In this document: positions 8,073 to 15,013 of the stretch, piece by piece
Layout: each line of letters begins with the position of its first letter
How positions within the stretch are numbered: position 1 is the first letter of the stretch
Origin: Physocladia obscura
Taxonomy: Eukaryota; Chytridiomycota; Chytridiomycetes; Chytridiales; Chytriomycetaceae
Length of the DNA: 15,013 nt
Direction: 5' to 3'
Assembly: GCA_027596945.1 (NCBI GenBank)
Contig: JADGJH010000720.1
Span: 1-15,013, forward strand
Position numbers and translations under genes: made by a program
Notes under the pieces: generated by a model
What the model was told of the DNA's origin: nothing
The model's database searches: none
Seen by the model: the letters and a program-made list of their open reading frames with translations, nothing else

Positions 8073-10783
8073 ATGGCAGGACGAAAACTCCAAAGTATGA
8101 CACGACAACGGATGAGCGAGCGACCCAAGAACAGAATATTCGAAAATATTCGAGTTGACGAAAGCACTTGGGCTGTGCGAAAGCGACAGCAGGAATGAAT
8201 GCTAAACGCTCCTCGAGCTGGACTGACCAAACCAAACGCACGTTTCCTCGCTTTGCTTTCCTCCTGGCTCATCTACCACCTATAGTATACTCGTTCTTTG
8301 CAGCATAAATGTCTAATCTGAATCTGGCCTATAAAACATAGCCGAAATCGACAAAGTGCTAAAGCTTGTTACGTTGGGCGTCGAGGCGTTCGAAGAAGTG
8401 TTTGACAAACTACAAGTGGCCGTCAACACCGGAAACTCGACGCAAAAGGACAAACTCGAAGCTGATTTGAAGAAGGAAATCAAGAAACTCCAGCGGTTTA
8501 GGGATCAAATCAAAACATGGATAAGCAGTCCAGAAGTCAAAGACAAGAAACCCCTAACTGATAACAGGCGACTTATTGAAACAGTAAATGCTCTATTTCG
8601 CAGCAATTTTTATATTTATATCGCCATTGTCGTAATCATCACTCAATTGACTTTTTCTTTGCCAGCAAATGGAAAAATTCAAAGCCTGCGAAAAAGAACT
8701 GAAAACGAAAGCTTTTTCAAAAGAAGGACTGTCAGCTGCGCAAAAACTCGATCCACTAGAGCGTGAACGAATTGAATTAGCTGACACACTTCGAACGCAT
8801 ATCGAATCGCTTGAAACTCAAATCGATGCATTTGAGTTTGAAGTAGAGAAGATAAAAAGTACAATGGGAAAGAAAAAAGATAAATCGAGTTTGGAAAAAG
8901 TCACGAAACTCGAACATGGGCGAGAGAGGCATAAGCACCACATAAAGATGCTGGAAATCGTTTTACGAATGTTTGAGAATAACGATATTGAAATGGATCC
9001 TGTGGGTGATTAAACGAATTTTGATTGACTCTCTTTGCTTATGGTCAGCTGTAGGTAAAAGGGCTGCTGGAAGATGTCGCGTATTATGTAGAGAGCAATC
9101 GTGATCCCGATTTTGACGAAGATGAAGGAATTTATGATGATTTGAATCTGAATGATGCCGAAGCATATGGTATAAATGCAGATGAAGGACAGTCCGAAGA
9201 CTCCGAAGATGGTATTCTTTTCCTTTTATTGAAAAACACTGAAAAAAAACAACTTTGGAAAGAAACTGATCAATCCAAACTAAAAGCTGAAGTTAAAGCA
9301 ACGGAAGAAGCGACGAAGAAAACAACTGGAAGCGAAGTTCGTTTTCCATTTTTTATTTTTTATTTCTCACTCATTTGCGTCATTTCATCAGACCCCATCA
9401 CCAGTAAAACCAACATCAATCAAAGTTGTTCCAGCAAAAGCATCTCTAAAAGAAGAAGGTTTTTTGATTAATTTAAAATATTTTTCTAATTTGTTTTTTT
9501 AGTGAAACTAGTTGTGAAAGGACCTCTTCCAAAACCGACCGCTCCAAATCGAACAGGAAGTACAGCCAGCACTGATGTTCCTACAGTTGCGACACCAATT
9601 ATTCCACAAAGTACAATACGATACGCTGTAGCAGCAGCACAAAGTCCAGCTCCGACGGCTCCTATAAATACGCAGCAAATCCCTCCTATACAGGAGACAG
9701 GGATAGAGAAAAAACCAGATAATTATGTTCCCGTTGCAGTTGTGATTGCAGCGGCTGCACAACAATCAGCGGCTCAGCAAGCGGCGTTTCAAAGTCCATC
9801 AAGGACAAATTGGAATGGTGAAGTTGCTACTCAAATCTCTGGAGCGTCTATTTCCACGGCACTATCAATAGCACAAAAGACACCCGTTACACATATTGTA
9901 TGTACTTTTATGTACGAGTTCAAACACTCACTTTATTTCAGAAAAAAGAAGCAGCGAAAGATGAATCTGCAACACCACAAGAACCTTTAAGCAGCGGATT
10001 ACCTCCTGCATTAAAAGACATGGTGACCTCATTTGTAGCAACAAAAGAAAGATGTATGCATTATGTAATTGTAGTAAGCTCGTGACTTATCTTGAAATCA
10101 GCAGCGGGATCAAAAACGCGAGAGGAATCGGTGCTATTCAATCATATGCTTGAAACAAGCTTTCGACACATTCCAGAACCAACAGACGGAGAGAGGTATA
10201 CACTTTTTTTTGTGTTGTTGTTGTTTTGTTCTTGTTTCTGTTTTTAAATGTAATTTTTTCAGGCAAAGGCATCACGTGCCACAAAATTCTTATCCAATAC
10301 CTTCATATTATCCCCAAAATCCGTTATCGATCTTCGAAAACCCAGTTGTATTTGAAAAATTTGAAATCGACACGTTGTTCTTTATTTTTTATCATATGCA
10401 AGGGACTTATCAGCAGTTGAGTTGATTTAAAATTGAAGTTGAATTTTACTATTCTAAATATTTTTTTGCATACAGATATCTTGCTGCAAGAGAATTGAAG
10501 AAGCAATCTTGGAGATTTCACAAAAAGTACAGCACATGGTTCCAACGGTTTGAAGAACCAAAAGCAATAACTGATGAATATGAACAAGGAACATATGTGT
10601 ATTTTGATTTTGAAGGGTCTTGGAGTCAATGCAAGAAGCTGGACTTCAGGTAAATTTTCTCGGTGTGTTTATGAGCTACAAAAAAAATATATTTTTATCA
10701 TTTTTTAGTCTGTTATTTTTTGCATGAACTCATTCCAAAATTCCAGATTCCATTACAAATGGCTTGAAGATGAGTCTGTGTGA
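8073..10783 (+). CDS. CNOT3: CCR4-NOT transcription/deadenylation complex subunit 3
   Basis: A scaffold subunit of the CCR4-NOT complex, which shortens poly(A) tails and represses mRNAs. Twelve exons: 8073-8094, 8342-8583, 8666-9001, 9055-9211, 9263-9336, 9392-9458, 9503-9897, 9942-10053, 10102-10195, 10263-10415, 10476-10649, 10747-10783, giving 620 aa. Exon 1 is only 22 nt (MAGRKLQ plus one base) and joins across a 247-nt intron to EIDKVLKLV, recreating the conserved RKLQTEID start. The N-terminal Not3 coiled-coil domain (about residues 1-240) has [23 protein letters not shown] and [22 protein letters not shown] Pro/Ala/Gln-rich linker follows, then the C-terminal NOT box (about 480-618) with [37 protein letters not shown] and [10 protein letters not shown]. 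The 9212-9262 intron has a weak AAG acceptor, is stop-free and a multiple of three, and could be retained. Fungal names NOT3/NOT5. Confidence 0.95.
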
Positions 10784-10976
10784 ATTTTCACAAATGCTTT
10801 ATTTCTCAAAAGATTGCTTATTGTTTTCTTCTTTTAGAGCTAAATTTTTTGATCCCTTTCCACAAAATATTGTTTTTTCCTTCAATCATGAAGAAACTTT
10901 TTTTCACGACTTGAGTTTGAGAAAAATAGTGGGAAGATCAAATTGAACAAAAAAAAGCAAAAATAATACTCCGAAA

Positions 10977-11750
10977 ATGTTTCATCGATGTGCAACCGTC
11001 GCATCAACAGCATTCAAAGTCAAAACGTAAAAAATCTTAAATCTTCACATGACTGTTGATTCTCGGTTGAATTTCCAATTTCTAGAGCTCTGCCGCTAAG
11101 ATGCTTCTCGGCCACAATCATTTCGAAAAACGCAACTGCCGCGCCGAAGATTATCGAAATAGTCGACAAGATTCAAACACTTACTTTGATTGAAACCGCG
11201 GCGTTAGTTCAAGAACTTAAGGTGACAATAAGACGAAAAAAAAGTGCGAAAAAAAAAGTAGAAACGATGTCAAACAAACGAAAACATATTTGGATATGAT
11301 ATCGAAAAATACTGGAGCAAATAGGCGTTAATTATTAAGCTTCTCATATTCATTGAAAAATTACTCGTAGACCCGTTTAAATATTCAAGATATTGCCATG
11401 CCAGCTGCCGTTGCTGCATCAGCTGCTGCTGTCGCTCCACCAGTCACCGCTGCTGTCGCCCCTGTTGCTGAGGTTCGTGTGGAAAGTATTTAAAACTTAA
11501 TATGACTTTAAAATAGGAAAAAGCCCCTGAACAAACCGAATTTAAAGTGAGATTAGAAAAGTTTGATGCTGCTGCGAAGGCCAAGATTATTCGAGAAGTG
11601 AAGAACATTATTCCCGGGGCCAACTTGGTCGAAGCAAAGAAGTTTGTGGAAAGTGTGCCGAAGGTGCTAAAAGAAAATGTGCCAAAAGAGGAAGCGGAAA
11701 AGTTAAAGAAATTGTTGGAAGATCTTGGGGCTACAGTGGTTCTCGAATAA
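10977..11750 (+). CDS. MRPL12: Mitochondrial large-subunit ribosomal protein bL12m
   Basis: The stalk protein of the mitochondrial large ribosomal subunit, which recruits translational GTPases. Four exons: 10977-11026, 11086-11221, 11371-11472, 11517-11750, with introns of 59, 149 and 44 nt; 173 aa. Exons 1 and 2 give a presequence (MFHRCATVASTAFKVKTALP) leading into the N-terminal dimerisation helices, IIEIVDKIQTLTLIETAALV. Exon 3 holds the flexible Ala/Val/Pro hinge. Exon 4 is the complete C-terminal bL12 domain: FKVRLEKFDAAAKAKIIREV, LVEAKKFVESVPKVLKENV, EEAEKLKKLLEDLGATV. It lies 193 bp downstream of NOT3 on the same strand and ends 36 bp from the stop of the convergent RhoGDI gene. Confidence 0.95.
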
Positions 11751-11756
11751 GTCACT

Positions 11757-11762
11757 AATAAA
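11757..11762 (+). terminator. Polyadenylation signal AATAAA for MRPL12
   Basis: AATAAA begins seven bases after the bL12m stop. Cleavage 10-30 bases downstream would reach the stop codon of the opposite-strand RhoGDI gene, which has a variant AATATA on the minus strand at 11772-11777. Confidence 0.55.
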
Positions 11763-11786
11763 TGGGATTTTTATATTCAAAAACTC

Positions 11787-12619
11787 TCAATCCCATTCCT
11801 TTTTAATGTCGAATGACCATGACCATTCCAGGTGAATATGCTGATCGTCGTCAATAAATCTGCTCTTCACATTGTAGTGGCCACGTGCAATCAAGCCACT
11901 TGGGGCTTCTTCAAGTGGAAACTTTTTTTCGTAGACATCTTTTGAAGAAACAAGACAAAGAAAGTGTGATTAGTTTTTTTTTAAAAAAAATTTTCACCAC
12001 AAACCAACAGAAGGTCCATATGAACCCAACATTTCATCGGCCTTGTCAACTTTCAATCCAGATCTCTTAACAACATGCAAGTATCTGAGACCGCTAACGA
12101 CATCGTGGTTGACGCGAAATTTAACTTTGAGTCTGTATTCCACACCTTCCTTGATTGTCATCACTTGGGAGCTCAGATTCTCAATTGCCGCTATGAAAAT
12201 TGAGTGCCATAATCAATAACCTAATGAAAGCAGAGAATACACAAACCAGGGCTATCGAGGGGAATAACAACATCAGGACGACCTGAACTCTCCATTGCAA
12301 TGGAAAGAAGAACAACATTGCGAGGATCGCTAGTGTTAACTGATTTTCCAATGATCCGTCTCAAACAAACAAATCGTGTTTGGAAAAAAGAAAGGAAAGT
12401 TTACCAGCACCACCACCGACTTTAATTCCAAGAGATTCCTTCCATTTTTTCAACGATTCTGAGAGAGAAGTTCAGCTTAAAGACACGCAAATTAAGGGAA
12501 GCAAAACACGAACCATCAGCAGCATCCATTTCAGCCATCTCGGCAGCCGTTTTCTTAGCGGAAGAGCTCGCTTTGTATCCATTTGCGCTAGTCAGAGGAC
12601 CAAAGTCGTCGTCAGCCAT
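11787..12619 (-). CDS. RDI1: Rho GDP-dissociation inhibitor (RhoGDI)
   Basis: It binds prenylated Rho/Rac/Cdc42 GTPases, extracts them from membranes and keeps them GDP-bound in the cytosol. Five exons: 12619-12514, 12458-12405, 12339-12247, 12190-12005, 11938-11787, all joined in phase 1; 196 aa, normal for the family. The N-terminal regulatory arm ends in DAADESLKKWKESLG, the fungal form. The immunoglobulin-like domain follows, with TIKEGVEYRLKVKFRV, VVSGLRYLHVVKRSG, LGSYGP, EEAPSGLIARGHYNVKSRF and IDDDQHIHLEWSWSFDIKKEW. The acceptor at 12340 is chosen because the nearer AG (after TTTGAG) breaks the frame. ATG 12619 is the first Met in the frame; only a TTG codon lies further upstream. The long plus-strand frame across this locus is antisense shadow. 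Confidence 0.95.
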
Positions 12620-12866
12620 TTGCTGTTGATAATGATGCAAGCATTAGCATCGGCAACAAACAATTCATTTGGCATGATCATAGCGGGAATTAAGCCAGTG
12701 CGGAAACGGGTGCGAAAATGGAAGCATTCGCATGAATACGATCTACTTGTGCAGCTCACGCACCCGCCACAAATAAGCAAACTTTTGCGAGAAACACTTG
12801 CCTTTTTTTTTCAAATTCTGCCCTGCTTGAAAATTGCACGAAATAAACCACCGAAACATAAGTGTA
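12620..12866. promoter_or_regulatory. Divergent intergenic region, RhoGDI / unidentified gene
   Basis: These 247 bp lie between the RhoGDI start and the ATG at 12867. The base composition is balanced and CpGs are present, as in the gene island. There is a T8 run at 12805-12812, but I see no clear TATA box or other named motif. Promoters for both sides probably lie here. Confidence 0.35.
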
Positions 12867-13109
12867 ATGTCGGTTCTTTCGCCATATCGTCTGCCAAAAG
12901 CCAAAAATACTCACTTAGTCCGCAGAAAGAACAGTATTTTATCACTACATGCAAGTCGCGGAGAATATTCTAAGACCAGATCGCGACTGGCATTAGATGT
13001 AATGCGAAATATTATTCAATTTTAATTGGTGGTTATCTAGATATATTCATCTTTAGAGAATGAAGTTGTGAATATTCTAGTTTTAGATGGATTTTTTGAA
13101 CTCAGATAG
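12867..13109 (+). CDS. Unidentified small gene, two exons, possibly truncated
   Basis: Exon 1 12867-12998, intron 12999-13040 (42 nt, donor GTAATG, acceptor TATCTAG), exon 2 13041-13109, joined in phase 0; 66 aa. The first exon encodes a basic, Ser-rich stretch (MSVLSPYRLPKAKN, HLVRRKNSILSLHASRG) and the second an acidic/aliphatic end (SSLENEVVNILVLDGFFELR). I recognise no family. Unspliced, the frame instead stops at TAA 13023-13025, so the splice is a guess supported by typical intron length and good sites. The stop codon falls where a Tc1/mariner-like end begins, so the native gene may have continued. CpGs are present in exon 1, as in the other genes. Confidence 0.35.
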
Positions 13110-13137
13110 GGTGTTCAAAAGCAAGGACATTTGTAAC
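13107..13137 (+). mobile_element. Tc1/mariner-like terminal sequence (single end)
   Basis: After a TA dinucleotide the sequence GGGTGTTCAAAAGCAAGGAC resembles the GGGTGTYCAAAAGTAAGGAC-type ends of Tc1/mariner transposons, which insert at TA. I find no inverted partner and no transposase frame in the window, so this is either a solo or truncated end, or a coincidence. Confidence 0.25.
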
Positions 13138-13224
13138 AATTAATTAGCGTGTTTAGCAAAAGTGGTTCCGATTTAGAAACAAACTGGTCATTTGCATTTT
13201 CGATGTAAAGTTCAACAGTTTCCG

Positions 13225-14276
13225 AACAAATTATGCCACATTTCTAACAGGTTCTGCTAAAGTGAATTTTGTACTGGTCCATTTACATTATATTTACAGA
13301 CACAGAGTGCACCCAAGATTACAATGCAAAAGTATTAGAAAGTTTGTACTTTTAAACCATTTCATACACATGTTGGCCAAATAAAATTTTGAAAATGACA
13401 ATATTTGTTAAATTTCAGTTGTCAGAGGGTTTGATAATGCTTTCAAATTTTTTTATTCAAGCTTCTTTTTAAACAAAGAGAAATAAACACTTTTTAAATG
13501 TTTTCCTGCACAGTTTTGTTCTCTGAAATTCCAACAAGGCAGTTTTTCTTTCAGTTTCCATTATTTTCTAAAAGTGAGAAAATTTTCATTCAAGAGAAGT
13601 TCCCTTCAAACCTATCTTCTGACAAACAACAACCAAATGCTGCATTGGCTCAGGAAATACATTTCAGCACTGCTTTTAACTTGTTGATAGCCAACTTCAG
13701 TTGTTGGTTAAGTGAGTTAAATAAAGAATGTTTCTATTGTTTATTAGATCTTGAGAAAAATGTTTTCCATAGGGCATGTGGTGCACCATTGAAAGAGAAT
13801 TTCAAATATTGTTGATTTTGTCAAAAATGAAAAAATTTGGAGAAATACATTTGAAATTAGGGAGTAAACAATGGAGAACCTTCAAGCACAGGCAACAGCA
13901 AAACATGCATCAGAGAACACAAGAGCACATGTGCTATACAACTACTTCTTTCATCATATGAGCAAGACAGCTATTTCACAGATCTAAAACAAATCCATTT
14001 CTACAGTCAGTCATTGGACAGATAACAAAAAACAAAAATATTACAGAAAAAGTTCTCAGCCAACATCCATAAAGATGTTACCTTTGTCAACTACACAAAC
14101 TGTGCCCTTATGTATGATTGACAGAATGCATTTATTTGAAGTGAATATATTCAGCCATTTGGTGTATCCAAGTATACTTTAAAAACCTTCATATGCTTTT
14201 AAGCATAAGATGGTCACTCTTAGAGGTATAATAGAGAAGATACAAAAACTCTGAGAATGCTGAGCTTATGAAAAAG
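13225..14276. other. CpG-free AT-rich non-coding block
   Basis: These 1,052 bp contain no CG dinucleotide on reading every line, whereas at this base composition roughly 25-30 would be expected and the neighbouring genes have many. TG and CA are frequent. No convincing gene is present: the longest plus-strand frame (13498-13815) resembles no family, and I see no splice structure. The block adjoins LTR-retrotransposon signals. This is the pattern left by C-to-T decay of methylated, repeated DNA. Confidence 0.7.
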
Positions 14277-14284
14277 CGCCAAGT

Positions 14285-14338
14285 GGTGGGATTGAATATG
14301 GTTCCATTCCACTGAACGGAGCCTTAACCACTAAGCCA
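14285..14338 (-). repeat. Degenerate tRNA-like segment (SINE or tRNA relic)
   Basis: On the minus strand TGGCTTAGTGGTTAAGGC (14338-14321) is two changes away from the A box of tRNA-Ser/Leu, and about 25 bases further on TTCAATCCCACC (14296-14285) resembles the 3' half of a T arm. The 5' T-stem strand does not pair and the anticodon arm is abnormal, so it is not a working tRNA. It could be a tRNA-derived SINE head or a decayed tRNA gene. Confidence 0.35.
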
Positions 14339-14444
14339 AAATTACTATTTTTGTTTGTCATGGAAACTGACTAGTTTTCTGTAAACTTCAATTCAAAATT
14401 TATCACTATTATATTCTTATTTTATTATCTTATTATTCTTTTAT

Positions 14445-14711
14445 TGTCAGCTGCAAGTTCTTTTCCATTTCACAATTTTCTTTATGAAATTTTTACTTGG
14501 ACCACTCTATTTCACTTTGTTTCAGAAAGGATCCTGAAACTCTATAAATTCAGCGTTATTGAAATGAAAATAAACAGAGAATTCTTTATTAAAAACTTTG
14601 CTTTGCTTTAGAACAATAAAGAAGACTTTAATAAGACACAGCTCAAAAAAATACTTTGCTTTGTTGTCCCAAGTTAACTTTGCCCACTTGGAACTCTTCG
14701 ATTCTCTCACA
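14445..14711 (+). mobile_element. Probable 5' LTR of a Ty3/Gypsy-type retrotransposon (left boundary uncertain)
   Basis: The right end is set by a terminal CA at 14710-14711, three bases before a tRNA-Met-type primer binding site. Inside are a TATA box (TATAAA 14543-14548) and AATAAA at 14569-14574 and 14615-14620, in the order expected for U3-R-U5. The left boundary is a guess: TGTCAG at 14445 would give a 267-bp LTR, but TGTAAC at 13132 would give one of about 1.6 kb. The second LTR lies outside the window, so it cannot be settled here. Confidence 0.45.
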
Positions 14712-14714
14712 TAT

Positions 14715-14727
14715 TGGTAGCACCAGA
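14715..14727 (+). mobile_element. Retrotransposon primer binding site, initiator tRNA-Met type
   Basis: TGGTAGCACCAGA begins with TGGTAGC(A), the complement of the GCUACCA 3' end of eukaryotic initiator tRNA-Met, the commonest primer of LTR retrotransposons. It stands just after an LTR-like CA end and 28 bases before the gag-like ATG, which is the expected order. Confidence 0.6.
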
Positions 14728-14754
14728 AAAATCTACAAACTCCTCTCTTCATCA

Positions 14755-15013
14755 ATGTCAAGATCAAACACCTTTGCTGTGCCAGACAGAATGGATTACT
14801 CAGGCCCAAGTACTTCAAATCTGCAAGCCAGACAACTAGCTACTATTCTGCAAGAAATGCAGGAATTCAGAGCAACGGTTCAAAGACTCAGCATTAATAA
14901 CAACAGCTTACAAGCTGAACTTCAAAATAGGGTTTTTCAAGAAAATTCTTCAGTGATCCCTCCTAATACACGCAACTTACCATTTTTCAAAATCACCTCA
15001 GTAAGGCCACCAG
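14755..15013 (+). CDS. Gag-like polyprotein start of an LTR retrotransposon (runs off the edge)
   Basis: An open frame begins at ATG 14755 and continues for 86 codons to the window end without a stop. The protein is a polar Ser/Pro start followed by a Gln/Leu-rich coiled coil (LQARQLATILQEMQEFRATV then QRLSINNNSLQAELQNRV) and NLPFFKITSVRPP. A short polar N-terminus with a coiled coil before the capsid domain is usual for fungal Ty3/Gypsy Gag. The family call rests mainly on position behind the LTR and primer binding site, since no capsid, zinc knuckle or protease motif is within reach. The frame is open upstream to 14635, so an earlier non-ATG start cannot be excluded. Confidence 0.5.
   Translation, partial: MSRSNTFAVPDRMDYSGPSTSNLQARQLATILQEMQEFRATVQRLSINNNSLQAELQNRVFQENSSVIPPNTRNLPFFKITSVRPP

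Noticed and set aside
8303..8341. ATG near 8309 as the NOT3 start, and TATAAAA near 8330 as a promoter
   Set aside because: That frame stops at TAG after ten codons. The conserved RKLQTEID start is recreated only by splicing 8094 to 8342, which puts the TATAAAA inside intron 1.
12380..12973. 197-aa plus-strand open frame
   Set aside because: It is antisense to three RhoGDI exons and their introns, and its composition is that of a reverse-strand shadow. RhoGDI is certain on the other strand.
13498..13815. 105-aa plus-strand frame in the CpG-free block
   Set aside because: No family resemblance, no splice context and repeat-like surroundings. A chance or decayed frame is more likely than a gene.
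14192..14207. Inverted repeat TATGCTT-TT-AAGCATA
   Set aside because: Seven-base arms in AT-rich DNA are expected by chance, and there is no gene or terminator context.
14522..14818. 98-aa minus-strand frame
   Set aside because: It is antisense to the LTR, primer site and gag-like start, with no recognisable domain.
1..15013. CRISPR array, prophage, bacterial operon or defence system
   Set aside because: The window is intron-rich eukaryotic DNA with nuclear-encoded mitochondrial genes. No direct-repeat array and no prokaryotic gene structure are present.

Overview
The window is eukaryotic nuclear DNA, AT-rich and extremely gene-dense. I reconstructed about 37 introns, most of them 41-70 nt, with GT(A/T/G) donors and mostly (T/C)AG acceptors. 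The proteins look fungal. The SDH flavoprotein lacks the animal C-terminal loop and has the fungal NWMKHTLS type ending. The RhoGDI has the fungal DESLKKWKESLG segment, the COX5A homologue reads like fungal Cox6, and the NOT3 N-terminus is of fungal type. An intron-rich, AT-rich fungus carrying a pecanex-family gene suggests an early-diverging lineage (chytrid- or Cryptomycota-like). That placement is inference, and no species can be named.

Layout: a possible C-terminal fragment (+, ends 176); an unidentified small gene (-, 849-257); succinate dehydrogenase flavoprotein (+, 884-3165); cytochrome c oxidase subunit 5A/Cox6 (-, 4081-3290); a pecanex-like-4 polytopic membrane protein (-, 8016-4182); CCR4-NOT subunit 3 (+, 8073-10783); mitochondrial ribosomal protein bL12m (+, 10977-11750); Rho GDP-dissociation inhibitor (-, 12619-11787); a small unidentified two-exon gene (+, 12867-13109). 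After that come about 1.3 kb of non-coding DNA and the 5' part of an LTR retrotransposon: LTR-like signals, an initiator-tRNA-Met primer binding site, and the start of a gag-like frame that runs off the right edge.

The genes alternate head-to-head and tail-to-tail with tiny spacers. Divergent start codons lie 34, 56 and 247 bp apart, and convergent stops lie 36-124 bp apart, so several neighbours must share promoters or overlap in their 3' UTRs. Three genes encode nuclear-encoded mitochondrial proteins (respiratory complexes II and IV, and the mitoribosome). The others serve mRNA decay and deadenylation, Rho GTPase cycling and an unknown endomembrane role. I see no operon-like functional system.

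The most distinctive signals are: a 1,052-bp stretch (13225-14276) with no CpG at all next to the retroelement, while the gene island keeps its CpGs; a left edge (1-335) that is also CpG-free; two reading-frame breaks in otherwise intact genes (A8 run at 798-805; near 7394-7400); four stop-free introns whose length is a multiple of three; and a pecanex-family gene in an apparently fungal genome.
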